Origin: Mycobacterium kyogaense
GTDB lineage: Bacteria > Actinomycetota > Actinomycetes > Mycobacteriales > Mycobacteriaceae
Length of the DNA stretch: 64,000 nucleotides
Direction of reading: 5' to 3'
Assembly: GCF_003254575.1 (NCBI RefSeq)
Contig: NZ_QJUA01000001.1
Span: 248,001 to 312,000 of the forward strand
Shown here in pieces: positions 8,070 through 16,723 of the stretch (the stretch's first letter is position 1; the number at the start of each line of letters is the position of its first letter). Both the position numbers and the translations under genes were made by a program. The notes under the pieces are model-generated. The model ran no database searches, was not told where the DNA came from, and saw only the letters and a list, made by a program, of their open reading frames with translations.

Positions 8070-10013
8070 CTACACCTTGGTCAGATCGGTGTGCATCAAC
8101 ATCACGTTGTAGCTCGACCACAGCGAGAGATTGAAGTACAGATCCGATCCGGTGCCGTCGGTCGACGGCGACCACGGGTGCAGCATCGGTGCGTAGATGC
8201 CGCCGGGCTGTTGCGTCATCAGGACCGTGGCATCCGACCAGACGCCCTCGGGGGTGTCGGCGGTGCGCATCACGATGCTGTTGTTCTGATCGCCGTACAG
8301 CACGATGTACTTGCCCAGATATTCGTTGTACTGCACCGACATCTCGCTGACGGTGTAGCCGGGCTTGGTGAAACCGAGGAAACCGCCGGTCTTTCCGATG
8401 ATCGCCGTCGCGGCCGACGGATTGCCCTTCACCCAGCTGGCCGGTGAGCTGCCCAGCCAGCTCCTCGACGCCGCCTTGTAGTACTCGTATTTCGACGGAT
8501 CGAGGATGTTCTCCGGTGCGACGCGGGAGAGGTATGCCGCGCCCTGGCGGCCGTTCGGCGTGCCGTACATGTAGATGTAGCCGTCGTCGCCCTTGACGAA
8601 GGCGGACTGCTGAAAGTTCTTGTTGCCGCTCAAGAACGAGTTGTTACGGATGCTTTTCGGGTCGATGGTGAAATTCTCGCCGTTGTCCGTCGAGTAGCCG
8701 ATGGCCGAGTAATTGGTGGTCCATTTACCTGACGAACCCCACTTGCTGACCGACATGTAGCTGACGTACTGGATGGTGCCGTACGGCGTGTCCTTGGTGA
8801 CCGGCACGTTCACCGAGACACCCGCGGTCGGGATCATCGTCACCGAACTCGGCAACCACTTCTGCGGGTTGATGATCGGCCGCGCATTCACGGGGCCGTC
8901 CAGCGGCGCACCACCGAAGTAGTTGCCGGTGAACCACTCTCCGTTGGGGATCGTGATGCCGTCGCTCAAATCGGTGTCGGAGCTGCGGAACAGCGTGTTG
9001 AAGATGTGCCGGCCGGTCATGTTCGGGCCGCTGAACGTGTCGCCGACGGCGATCAGCACCTGGTGCTCGTTGTACGGGGTGGACGGATCGTCGACCATGC
9101 CGTTGTCCCACATCGTGCCGACGTCGGTGCCCCACACGCTGAACCGGTCCACGGTGTTGGCCTTCAACGGGTCACCGTAGGAGTAGCCGCCGGTCACCCA
9201 GCTGACGAAGTTGGTCGACGTGCTGACCTGAGGGTTCAGCCACGGCGAGTACGGCGTGACCGCTGCCGCGGCCGCCGCCGTGGCCAGCGGGGCGTCGGCG
9301 GTCAGGCTCGCCGCGGTCACGCGTGTGGTGCGCGCGGCCGACAGCGTCTCGAGTTCGCGCCGCGCCACCGACAGCAGTGCCCACAGGAACGGCGGAGGAG
9401 CCGTCTGGCCCTGGCCCGCGTCGGCTTTCTGGTGCGCCCAATCGACCATGCTGCGGGCCACCTCGACGACGGCCTTGACCACCGGTCGTTCGACGGCGCG
9501 CGCGGGTGGATCGGCCTCGGCTGCGGCGCGCACCAGTGTCAGCTTCCCTGTGCTGCGCGCCGGTGCGGCGGGGTCGGGGGAGACGACTTTCGTGGAGCGG
9601 ACCGAGCGCGTCGGTGCGGGTGTCGTCTCGGTGCTGTCGGCGGTGGACTCCGCCGTCTGCTGCGTGGTGTCGGGCTTGGTGGCGGGCGTGGTGTCGGGCT
9701 TCTTCCACGACGGGTGCTTCCCGGTGGGCTTCGCGGCCGGCTCGTCGGTGGACCCGGCATCCGATCCGGCACCGGCGTCGGCCTCCGACTTGTCGGATTT
9801 GTCGGCCTTACCCCACCGTCGTGGCTTCTCGGCGCGGACCTTCGGCCCTGTTGTGGTCGCTGGCCTTTCTACCGACGAGGACGACGAAGTCGAAGCCGAG
9901 GAGGATGAGGACGCCGTGTCGTCGGCCCACGCCTGGCCCGCGAACACCGCCGATCCGATGCCCAGGGCCACGGCCAATGCACCGACACGGCCGACGTACG
10001 CTGCGGAACTCAA
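8070..10013 (-). CDS. Secreted DUF4185 protein, putative endo-D-arabinanase (GH183)
   Basis: 647 residues. The Sec signal peptide ends around AWADD. Residues ~33-230 are Ser/Thr/Pro/Lys-rich low complexity. The C-terminal ~390 residues match the DUF4185 pattern (VSWVTGGYSYGDPL, GVWSDATVL, YAPMLHPW). DUF4185 proteins were recently described as endo-acting D-arabinanases (GH183) that cut mycobacterial arabinogalactan and lipoarabinomannan; that function is family knowledge, not shown here. The start is TTG 10013, supported by GGAGGGG 7 nt upstream. Expected outside the membrane, in wall remodelling. A weak PhoP-like repeat lies ~60 bp upstream. Confidence 0.75.
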   Translation of the reverse strand: MSSAAYVGRVGALAVALGIGSAVFAGQAWADDTASSSSSASTSSSSSVERPATTTGPKVRAEKPRRWGKADKSDKSEADAGAGSDAGSTDEPAAKPTGKHPSWKKPDTTPATKPDTTQQTAESTADSTETTPAPTRSVRSTKVVSPDPAAPARSTGKLTLVRAAAEADPPARAVERPVVKAVVEVARSMVDWAHQKADAGQGQTAPPPFLWALLSVARRELETLSAARTTRVTAASLTADAPLATAAAAAAVTPYSPWLNPQVSTSTNFVSWVTGGYSYGDPLKANTVDRFSVWGTDVGTMWDNGMVDDPSTPYNEHQVLIAVGDTFSGPNMTGRHIFNTLFRSSDTDLSDGITIPNGEWFTGNYFGGAPLDGPVNARPIINPQKWLPSSVTMIPTAGVSVNVPVTKDTPYGTIQYVSYMSVSKWGSSGKWTTNYSAIGYSTDNGENFTIDPKSIRNNSFLSGNKNFQQSAFVKGDDGYIYMYGTPNGRQGAAYLSRVAPENILDPSKYEYYKAASRSWLGSSPASWVKGNPSAATAIIGKTGGFLGFTKPGYTVSEMSVQYNEYLGKYIVLYGDQNNSIVMRTADTPEGVWSDATVLMTQQPGGIYAPMLHPWSPSTDGTGSDLYFNLSLWSSYNVMLMHTDLTKV

Positions 10014-10210
10014 CTGAAAACCCCTCCGGAACCGGTCTCTCGTCCCCCGACGTATGCGTCATTCAATCGCATCTCACAGGAGTCGGCCAGCAAAAGGGAG
10101 TAACGGCCCCGATTTCGTTTCGCGACTGTGATCGTTGGGTTTTCCAGCTGGGCGGGGCCAGGTGCGCAAACCTGAACGTCGACGCGGGTCGCAGTGCCGC
10201 CCGGCACACG
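10014..10210. other. Non-coding stretch with possible PhoP-like half-sites
   Basis: This gap separates the DUF4185 gene from tRNA-Thr. I see no credible gene. TCACAGG (10074-10080) plus a 4-bp spacer and GGCCAGC (10085-10091) resembles a degenerate PhoP direct repeat. A small hairpin (GTGCC-GCCC-GGCAC, 10194-10207) lies just downstream of the tRNA on its strand; it lacks a T-run, so terminator activity is doubtful. Confidence 0.3.
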
Positions 10211-10285
10211 TGGAGCCCCCTGTCAGGATTGAACTGACGACCTACGCTTTACAAGAGCGTTGCTCTACCGCTGAGCTAAGGAGGC
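10211..10285 (-). tRNA. tRNA-Thr (anticodon TGT)
   Basis: 75-nt cloverleaf on the minus strand. The acceptor stem is GCCTCCT/AGGGGGC with one G-U pair. The D arm is GCTC-AGCGGTA-GAGC, the anticodon arm ACGCT-CTTGTAA-AGCG with TGT at the centre, and the T arm GTCAG-TTCAATC-CTGAC. The 3' CCA is encoded. TGT reads ACA and probably other Thr codons. It lies directly downstream of the decapeptide-repeat gene on the same strand. Confidence 0.97.
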
Positions 10286-10315
10286 ACTGGCCACTGGAGC
10301 TTATCGGGTCAGGGC

Positions 10316-11050
10316 TCACTCCTCGACATCGATCACCCGCTGCGGTGTCGCCGGTCGCGCCATGAACCGGGCTCGTGGGCGGCGGCCGGGCAGCGGGATG
10401 CGGTCGGCGATGTTGCTCAGCGGGTTCACCACCTGGCTCAGCACGATGACGGCCTCCCGCAACGCCTCGATCGTCGGCTCCAGCGCCTCGAGTCCCGGAG
10501 TCAACCGGTTCAACGTGTCCGCCACCGCCGCGAGTTGCTCGAGCGGGCCGTTGCGTGCGGTCAGGGTGTCGACGACGCCACCCTCGGCGAAGAGCCGGTC
10601 TGCCACCCCGTCCTCCGCGAGCAGTCGGTCGACCAGGCCGTCCTCGGCGAGCAATTGATCGACCAGCCCGCCCGGCGCGATCGCGCGCATCAGCCCGCTG
10701 TCCTCTTCGGTCAGCCGCTCCAGCGCGCCGCCGGGGGCGGTCAGCCGGTCGACGACGCCGCCGGGCCGCAGCAGGCGATCGAGCGCACCGTCGGGGGCCA
10801 GCGCCCGGCCCAGCGGCTGATCCTCGTCCATCAAGCGCGCCAGCCGGTTCGCCCGCTCGACGGCATCCTGGACGCCGATCATCGCGGCGAAGGAGGTCGG
10901 TGGCTGGCGGGTCCCGCTCCCGGGCTCACCGAGGGCCTTGCGGGCGATGCCCAGCCCTCCGCTGGCCATCCCGAGCCCGGCGTCGGTCATGGCGAGACCC
11001 ACCCGCACCGGCGTCAACGCGAGATCGGAGAGAGATCTGCCGAGGTTCAT
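10316..11050 (-). CDS. Decapeptide-repeat protein of unknown function (Rv0756c-like)
   Basis: 244 residues, no signal peptide. Residues ~1-40 are amphipathic and Gly/Ala/Leu-rich. Residues 84-173 form nine head-to-tail 10-residue repeats (pattern xAxxGxVDRL, e.g. LAEDGLVDRL, FAEGGVVDTL). A helical segment (175-220) and a basic tail follow. The gene is divergent from phoP, where M. tuberculosis has Rv0756c. No enzymatic motif is visible. The regular Leu/Val spacing suggests a solenoid or amphipathic membrane- or partner-binding surface. The function is not recognised. Confidence 0.7.
   Translation of the reverse strand: MNLGRSLSDLALTPVRVGLAMTDAGLGMASGGLGIARKALGEPGSGTRQPPTSFAAMIGVQDAVERANRLARLMDEDQPLGRALAPDGALDRLLRPGGVVDRLTAPGGALERLTEEDSGLMRAIAPGGLVDQLLAEDGLVDRLLAEDGVADRLFAEGGVVDTLTARNGPLEQLAAVADTLNRLTPGLEALEPTIEALREAVIVLSQVVNPLSNIADRIPLPGRRPRARFMARPATPQRVIDVEE
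10532..10801 (-). repeat. Nine tandem 30-bp units encoding a decapeptide repeat
   Basis: Corresponds to residues 84-173 of the preceding gene. Units read LAPDGALDRL, LRPGGVVDRL, TAPGGALERL, TEEDSGLMRA, IAPGGLVDQL, LAEDGLVDRL, LAEDGVADRL, FAEGGVVDTL and TARNGPLEQL. Register is kept through all nine copies, including the divergent fourth. Confidence 0.85.
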
Positions 11051-11082
11051 CCGCCCAGTCTAGGAACAGCGCAAGAATGAAC

Positions 11083-11100
11083 TCACAGGAACCACACAGC
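11083..11100 (+). promoter_or_regulatory. PhoP-type direct repeat upstream of phoP
   Basis: TCACAGG (11083-11089), 4-bp spacer, ACACAGC (11094-11100): two 7-mers with the 11-bp period of the PhoP consensus TCACAGC-N4-TCACAGC. A further ACAGC lies at 11066-11070, recalling the three direct repeats known at the M. tuberculosis phoP promoter. Likely an autoregulatory site ~50 bp before the start. Confidence 0.65.
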
Positions 11101-11150
11101 GAGCGTGCAGCACTTTTCCAAGTCAGAGGATGAAACTGAGGATCATGGCC

Positions 11151-11861
11151 ATGCCGGTGCAGGAAAACATCCCCGAAGCTCGCATTCTGGTGGTCGACGA
11201 TGAGACGAACATTGTCGAGCTGCTGTCGGTGAGCTTGAAGTTCCAGGGCTTCGAGGTGCACACCGCGTCCAACGGTCCGGCCGCCCTCGACCTGGCTCGG
11301 GAGATGCGCCCGGACGCGATCATCCTCGACGTGATGATGCCGGGCATGGACGGCTTCGGGTTGCTGCGCCGGCTGCGCGCCGACGGCATCGATGCCCCGG
11401 CCCTGTTCCTGACCGCGCGGGATTCGCTGCAGGACAAGATCGCGGGACTGACGCTCGGTGGCGACGACTACGTGACCAAGCCGTTCAGCCTCGAAGAGGT
11501 GGTGGCCCGGCTGCGGGTGATCCTGCGCCGTGCCGGTGGCGGTGTGCAGGAGCCGCGCACCTCGCGGTTGAAGTTCGCCGACATCGAGCTCGACGAGGAC
11601 ACACATGAGGTGTGGAAGGCAGGCGAGCCGGTATCGCTGTCGCCCACGGAGTTCACTCTGCTGCGCTACTTCATCATCAACGCCGGCACCGTGCTGTCGA
11701 AGCCGAAGATCCTCGACCACGTCTGGCGCTACGACTTCGGCGGCGACGTGAACGTCGTCGAGTCCTACGTGTCCTATCTGCGCCGCAAGATCGACACCGG
11801 AGACAAGCGTCTGCTGCACACCCTGAGGGGTGTGGGGTATGTACTTCGCGAACCCCGGTGA
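11151..11861 (+). CDS. phoP: Two-component response regulator PhoP
   Basis: 236 residues from ATG 11151. An N-terminal receiver domain has phospho-acceptor Asp60 (AIILDVMMPGMDGFG). A C-terminal OmpR/PhoB winged helix (ELDEDTHEVW through LRGVGYVLREPR) is almost identical to M. tuberculosis PhoP. PhoP controls complex lipids, acid response and secretion. Start choice: GAGGA (11138-11142) sits 8 nt before ATG 11151; the longer ATG 11130 has its purine-rich stretch touching the start codon. ATG 11145 is also possible. phoR follows 10 nt after the stop, and a PhoP-type repeat upstream suggests autoregulation. Confidence 0.95.
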   Translation: MPVQENIPEARILVVDDETNIVELLSVSLKFQGFEVHTASNGPAALDLAREMRPDAIILDVMMPGMDGFGLLRRLRADGIDAPALFLTARDSLQDKIAGLTLGGDDYVTKPFSLEEVVARLRVILRRAGGGVQEPRTSRLKFADIELDEDTHEVWKAGEPVSLSPTEFTLLRYFIINAGTVLSKPKILDHVWRYDFGGDVNVVESYVSYLRRKIDTGDKRLLHTLRGVGYVLREPR

Positions 11862-11871
11862 CAATGGGGGT

Positions 11872-13332
11872 GTGCCCCAGATCAGACGCGGGATTCCGCT
11901 TCGGGTAGGACTGGTCGCAGCGACGTTGTTGCTGGTCGGCTGCGGTCTGTTGGCGTCCGGCATCGCGGTGACGACGATCATGCACCACACGCTGATCAAC
12001 CGCGTCGACGACACACTGCGTGACGCGTCCCGCGGCTGGGCCCAGGTACCCCGACAATCACCTGCCGATCCGGAGGATCAGGGCCCCAATCCGGGCAGGC
12101 CTCCGTCGGACTACTACGTGCGGGTCATCGAGCCCGGCGGCACCGCCTGGGTCGCGGTCAACGACCGCGACGCCGAGCCCGACCTCCCCGAGGACAACGA
12201 CGTCGGGCCAGAACCGGTGACGGTCGGCAGCGCCGGCGATTCAGCGGTGGAGTGGCGCGCGATGACCGTGCCGGGGACCGGCGGCGAACTCACCACCGTC
12301 GCGATCGATCTGTCTGACGTGAAGTCCACGACCCGCGCGCTGGTCGCCGCCCAGGTGGGCATCGGCGTGGCGGTGCTGCTGGTGCTGGGCATCGTCGGGT
12401 ACGCCGTGGTGCACCGCAGTCTGCGGCCGCTGGCCGAGGTCGAGCAGACCGCGGCCGCCATCGCCGCGGGGCAGCTGGACCGCCGTGTTCCCGAGCGCGA
12501 TCCCCGCACCGAGGTCGGGCGGCTGTCCCTGGCGCTCAACGGCATGCTCTCCCAGATCCAGCGGGCATTGGCGTCCTCGGAGTCATCGGCGGATCAGGCG
12601 CGCGAGTCCGAGGACCGGATGCGCCGGTTCATCACCGACGCCAGCCACGAACTGCGCACGCCACTGACGACGATTCGCGGCTTCGCCGAGCTGTACCGCC
12701 AGGGCGCGGCCCGCGACGTGGAGATGCTGATGGGCCGCATCGAGAGCGAATCCCGCCGCATGGGCCTGCTGGTGGAAGACCTGCTGCTGCTGGCCCGGCT
12801 CGACGCGCAGCGACCGCTGGAGCAGCGCCGAGTGGACCTGCTCGCGTTGGCCAGTGACGCCGTGCACGACGCCCAGTCCATCGCGCCGCGCCGGCCTATC
12901 CGCATGGAGGTGTTCGACGGCCCTGGCACGCCGGAGGTGCTCGGCGACGAGGCGCGGCTTCGCCAGGTGCTGTCCAACCTCGTCGCCAACGCGCTGCAGC
13001 ACACCCCGGAGACGGCTGCGGTCACGGTCCGTGTCGGCACGGACGGGGATTCCGCGGTGCTGGAGGTTCGCGACGAGGGCCCGGGGATGAGCACCGAGGA
13101 CGCTCAGCGGGTGTTCGAACGCTTCTACCGCGCCGATTCGTCGCGGGCCCGCGCCAGCGGCGGCACCGGCCTCGGGCTGTCGATCGTCGACTCGCTGGTC
13201 TACGCCCACGGCGGCGCGGTGGGAGTGAGCACCGCGCCCGGCCAGGGCTGCACGTTCCGGGTCAGCCTCCCGCGCATCGCGGAAACCTCCGAGGCCAAGA
13301 TGCCTGCCGAGGTCGACGTCCCGGTCAGCTGA
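11872..13332 (+). CDS. phoR: Sensor histidine kinase PhoR
   Basis: 486 residues from GTG 11872. Transmembrane helices lie at about 11-36 and 159-182, flanking an acidic, Pro-rich external sensor loop. A HAMP region (RRSLRPLAE type) follows, then the H-box [13 protein letters not shown] with His259 as phospho-acceptor. N, G1 and G2 boxes ([27 protein letters not shown]) complete the kinase domain. GTG 11872 aligns with the N-terminus of M. tuberculosis PhoR; a longer frame from 11830 overlaps phoP and looks artefactual. Its 3' end overlaps the convergent HIT gene by 8 bp. Confidence 0.95.
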   Translation: MPQIRRGIPLRVGLVAATLLLVGCGLLASGIAVTTIMHHTLINRVDDTLRDASRGWAQVPRQSPADPEDQGPNPGRPPSDYYVRVIEPGGTAWVAVNDRDAEPDLPEDNDVGPEPVTVGSAGDSAVEWRAMTVPGTGGELTTVAIDLSDVKSTTRALVAAQVGIGVAVLLVLGIVGYAVVHRSLRPLAEVEQTAAAIAAGQLDRRVPERDPRTEVGRLSLALNGMLSQIQRALASSESSADQARESEDRMRRFITDASHELRTPLTTIRGFAELYRQGAARDVEMLMGRIESESRRMGLLVEDLLLLARLDAQRPLEQRRVDLLALASDAVHDAQSIAPRRPIRMEVFDGPGTPEVLGDEARLRQVLSNLVANALQHTPETAAVTVRVGTDGDSAVLEVRDEGPGMSTEDAQRVFERFYRADSSRARASGGTGLGLSIVDSLVYAHGGAVGVSTAPGQGCTFRVSLPRIAETSEAKMPAEVDVPVS

Positions 13333-13729
13333 GCTCGGCCAGGGCCGCCTTGATGCGGCGTTGCGCGTCGTCGAGCGATTCCGGCGACGGATTGTCGTCG
13401 ACGTTGGCGAATCCGAAGTCCGCCAGATCGCGTGCCGGGAAGACGTGCACGTGCAGGTGCGGCACCTCGAGACCGGCGATGATGACACCGGAGCGCTCGG
13501 TGTCGAACGCCTTGCACACGGCCTTGCCGATCAGCTGGCACACCTGCATGACGCGGGCGAACTCACCGGGGTCGATGTCCTGCCAGTTGTCGATCTCGGC
13601 GCGCGGCACCACCAGCGTGTGCCCCTGCGTCATGGGCTGGATGGTCAAGAACGCCACCACGTCGTCGTCTTCGTAGACGAATCGGCCCGGCAGTTCGCCG
13701 TTGATGATCTTGGTGAAGACGGTCGCCAT
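13325..13729 (-). CDS. HIT family hydrolase (Rv0759c-like)
   Basis: 134 residues. The histidine triad is HLHVHVF near residue 89; the fold otherwise matches small HIT/Hint nucleotide hydrolases ([17 protein letters not shown]). These enzymes cleave AMP from adenylated amines or proteins, or dinucleoside polyphosphates, in the cytoplasm. ATG 13729 starts the conserved [15 protein letters not shown]; the frame extends ten residues further without conservation. Convergent with phoR, as in Rv0757-Rv0759c. Confidence 0.9.
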   Translation of the reverse strand: MATVFTKIINGELPGRFVYEDDDVVAFLTIQPMTQGHTLVVPRAEIDNWQDIDPGEFARVMQVCQLIGKAVCKAFDTERSGVIIAGLEVPHLHVHVFPARDLADFGFANVDDNPSPESLDDAQRRIKAALAELS

Positions 13730-13757
13730 GGCACCGAGCATTCCATAGCCTGGCCCC

Positions 13758-15419
13758 ATGCTGGGTTTGATGCAGGACCGACCACTGTTGATCTCGTCGC
13801 TGATCGATTACGCCGCCGCGTTCCACGGGGACGCCGAGATCGTGTCGCATGTGCCCGATGGCCCCAAGGGCACGGTACGGCGGTCTTCGTGGCGGGAGGT
13901 CGGCGAGGCGTCCAAGCAGGTCGCCAACGCGCTGGCGACATGGGGCGTGGAGGCGGGGGACCGGATTGCGACGCTGGCCTGGAACAGCGACCGTCATCTC
14001 GCGCTGTACTTCGGTGTCTCGGGGTCCGGCGCGGTGATGCACACGGTGAACCCGCGGTTGTTCCGTGAGCAGATCGTCTACATCATCAACCATGCCGAGG
14101 ATCGAATCCTGTTCTTCGACATCACGTTTGCGGCACTGGTGGCAGAATTGGCGCCCGAGTTGACCACGGTCACGACCTATGTCGCGATGACCGATCGCGA
14201 CCACATGCCCGAGGTGCCCGGGTTGCCCGACGGCGCACTGCTGTGCTGGGACGACGTGATCGCAGGGCAGTCCACGCACTACGAGTGGCCGGAGTTCGAC
14301 GAGCGCAGCGCGTCCTCGCTGTGCTACACCTCGGGTACCACCGGCAACCCGAAAGGTGTTCTGTATTCCCACCGTTCGACGATGCTGCACACCCTGATGG
14401 CCGCGGCGCGCGATGCCAACGACGTCCACAGCGGTTCGGTGATCCTGCTCGTCGTGCCGATGTTCCACGCCAACGCCTGGGGTACTCCGTACACCGCGGC
14501 GATGGTCGGCGCCAAGCTGGTGCTGCCCGGCCCCCACCTCGATGGCGAATCGGTGTACCAGCTGATGAAAGCCGAAGGGGTGAACCAATCCCAAGGCGTG
14601 CCGACGGTGTGGATGATGCTGTTCTCCTATCTCGACGATCATCCGGAGATCGATCCCCACGAACTGGGTTTGCGCATCGCGGGTACGGGTGGGGCGGCCC
14701 TGCCGCTGTCCATGATCGAGCGGTTCGAACGGGACTTCGGCGCACAGGCCATGCAGGGCTGGGGCATGACCGAGACGTCACCGCTGTGTGTGATCGGCCG
14801 GCTGCTGCCCAAGCACGACGGGCTCTCCCAAGCCGAGAAGAATCAGATCATGCTCAAGCAGGGACGCGGGATCTGCGGGGTGGAGCTGAAGATCGTCGAC
14901 GACGACGGCAACCGATTGCCATGGGACGGTAAGGCTTTCGGTGAGGTGTGGCTTCGCGGACCGTGGATAGCCAGCGGCTACTACCGGGGTGAGGGTGGGG
15001 AGAAGCTCGACGCCGAGGGGTTCTTCCCGACCGGCGACGTCGCGACCATCGATCCCGACGGCTATCTGCAGTTGGTCGACCGCGCCAAAGACGTGATCAA
15101 GTCCGGCGGCGAATGGGTCAGTTCGATCGACCTGGAGAACGCCGCCCTGGGGCACCCCGCGATCGCCGAGGCGGCGGTCATCGGGGTGCCGCATCCGAAG
15201 TGGCAGGAGCGACCGCTTCTGGTGGCCGTTCTCCGTCAGGGGCAGAGTGCGACGCGGGAGGACATCCTCGAGTATCTGGCGGGTGAGGTAGCCAAGTGGT
15301 GGCTGCCCGAGGACGTGGTGTTCGTCGACGAACTGCCGCACACCGCGACGGGCAAGATCCTCAAACTCGAACTGCGCAAGCAGTACCGGGAACACCAACT
15401 GCCCGGCGTCAGCTCCTGA
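13758..15419 (+). CDS. Long-chain fatty-acid-CoA ligase (FadD type)
   Basis: 553 residues, ANL adenylating enzyme: P-loop [41 protein letters not shown] hinge and a C-terminal TATGKILK lysine. It should activate a fatty or other carboxylic acid to acyl-CoA through acyl-AMP. M. tuberculosis lacks this gene between Rv0759c and Rv0760c, so it is an addition here. The ATG at 13758 is 28 bp from the divergent HIT start and has no clear ribosome site; a second ATG at 13770 is possible. Its end overlaps the convergent SDR by 11 bp. Substrate unknown. Confidence 0.88.
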   Translation: MLGLMQDRPLLISSLIDYAAAFHGDAEIVSHVPDGPKGTVRRSSWREVGEASKQVANALATWGVEAGDRIATLAWNSDRHLALYFGVSGSGAVMHTVNPRLFREQIVYIINHAEDRILFFDITFAALVAELAPELTTVTTYVAMTDRDHMPEVPGLPDGALLCWDDVIAGQSTHYEWPEFDERSASSLCYTSGTTGNPKGVLYSHRSTMLHTLMAAARDANDVHSGSVILLVVPMFHANAWGTPYTAAMVGAKLVLPGPHLDGESVYQLMKAEGVNQSQGVPTVWMMLFSYLDDHPEIDPHELGLRIAGTGGAALPLSMIERFERDFGAQAMQGWGMTETSPLCVIGRLLPKHDGLSQAEKNQIMLKQGRGICGVELKIVDDDGNRLPWDGKAFGEVWLRGPWIASGYYRGEGGEKLDAEGFFPTGDVATIDPDGYLQLVDRAKDVIKSGGEWVSSIDLENAALGHPAIAEAAVIGVPHPKWQERPLLVAVLRQGQSATREDILEYLAGEVAKWWLPEDVVFVDELPHTATGKILKLELRKQYREHQLPGVSS

Positions 15420-16278
15420 GCTGTTCGCAGACTTTCCGGGAGATCTCAGCGACCGTCCACGGTGGCGCGTCGTGGTGGTCACGGTAGGCGAGGATCTGCG
15501 GAGAGGGCCGATCGAAGCGGCCCACGAAACCGCCTGCAGCGATGAAGATCTGGCCGGTGACGTCGGCGGCACGGTCGCTGACCAGGTAGGCGTAGGTGGG
15601 GGCGGCGTACTCCGGCGGTGCAGCGTCCAGGGCGCCGGCCATGCTGACGTCGTCGAGCAGCCCGCGCCGGTTCAGCTCGGCGATGTGTGCCTCGTAGTCG
15701 GGTCCACTCGACAGTCGCGTCTTGGCTCCCGGGCACACCACGTTCGCGCGCACCCCGTGTTCGGCCAGTTCGGCGGCGATCGCCAGCGTGAGGCCGTTCA
15801 CCGCGCCCTTGCCGGCCGGATATCCGGTGCCCCCGTAATCGCCGAGGAACGCGAACGATCCGGTGTTCACGATCGCCCCCGAACGCTGCCGGGCCATCAC
15901 CGGCGCCGCGGCCCGGCAGGTCTGGAACACCGTGCCCAGGTGGGCGTCGATGAGGTCCTGGAACTGCGTGGCGGTGACGGTGAGGATCGACGAGCCGGCC
16001 GGCTCGGGCGTGCCGGCGCAATTGACCAGGATGTCGATGCGGCCGAATTCCCGCACGCAGTCGCCGATCAACGCGTCCGCGGTGGCGGGATCCGCAGGCG
16101 AGCCCGCGAATCCGACGGCGCCGGGGATGGCGCGTGCGGCATCGTCGACGGCATCAGGGTCCCGGCCGTTGACGACGACACCGGCGCCGAGGTCGGCCAG
16201 CAGCGCCGCGACGGCCCGCCCGATGCCGCGCGTGCCGCCGACGACGACGGCAGCGCGACCGGCGAGCTCGCCGCTAAT
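15409..16278 (-). CDS. Short-chain dehydrogenase with an apparent ATT start codon
   Basis: 289 residues if begun at ATT 16278. The frame upstream of the first canonical start (TTG 16071) encodes an intact Rossmann N-terminus (VVVGGTRGIGRAV) and an NAD-binding NGRD turn. Downstream are NCAG, the active-site YPAGK and VTGQIFIAAGG. Between the in-frame stop at 16318-16320 and TTG 16071 there is no ATG, GTG or TTG, so canonical starts would remove the cofactor site. ATT overlaps the TAG of the upstream SnoaL-like gene (ATTAG) and follows GGGAAG by 5 nt. An upstream frameshift or sequencing error is the alternative. Likely co-transcribed with adhB. Confidence 0.75.
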   Translation of the reverse strand: MSGELAGRAAVVVGGTRGIGRAVAALLADLGAGVVVNGRDPDAVDDAARAIPGAVGFAGSPADPATADALIGDCVREFGRIDILVNCAGTPEPAGSSILTVTATQFQDLIDAHLGTVFQTCRAAAPVMARQRSGAIVNTGSFAFLGDYGGTGYPAGKGAVNGLTLAIAAELAEHGVRANVVCPGAKTRLSSGPDYEAHIAELNRRGLLDDVSMAGALDAAPPEYAAPTYAYLVSDRAADVTGQIFIAAGGFVGRFDRPSPQILAYRDHHDAPPWTVAEISRKVCEQLRS

Positions 16279-16717
16279 GCGTGCTTCCCGCTTCGGGGGA
16301 TGTCGCTTCGGTGAACGTCATCGCGTCCATGTTCCAGTAGCCGCGCAGGTTGGTGATCAGACCTGCGTCGTCGACCCGGTAGGTGAACGCGCCGCGGACC
16401 GTCGCGACGAACCCGTTGGGAAACGTGGTCTCGAGCACCAGGATGTAGGCGATCTCGCGGGGGCTGCTGGACGGGAACGTCTCCTCGCACGTGACGCGGA
16501 GTGTGTTGGGTCCGATGTTCGTGTCGAAGAAGGCGGCCACCGCCTCCTTGCCCCGCACGCCGGTGCCGTCGGGATTGGTGACGGCCTCCCCGATCGGGTC
16601 CTCGATCACGATGTCGTCGGACATCAGCGCCAGCCAGCCCTCGCGGTCACCGCTCTGCACGCAACGCCACGACGCCTGGGACGCTGCGACCACCGGAGCC
16701 AGCGCGGTCTCGGTCAT
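16274..16717 (-). CDS. SnoaL/ketosteroid-isomerase-like protein (Rv0760c-like)
   Basis: 147 residues with an NTF2/KSI fold pattern: N-terminal helices, LMSDDIVIEDPIGE, then β-strands. Rv0760c has the steroid-isomerase fold, and steroid binding has been reported for it; that is family knowledge. It lies 6 nt downstream of adhB on the same strand, so it is part of the adhB/cyp51 operon. Its TAG overlaps the ATT start of the following SDR. A steroid or terpenoid substrate is plausible, not shown. Confidence 0.8.
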   Translation of the reverse strand: MTETALAPVVAASQASWRCVQSGDREGWLALMSDDIVIEDPIGEAVTNPDGTGVRGKEAVAAFFDTNIGPNTLRVTCEETFPSSSPREIAYILVLETTFPNGFVATVRGAFTYRVDDAGLITNLRGYWNMDAMTFTEATSPEAGSTH

Positions 16718-16723
16718 CGCGGT

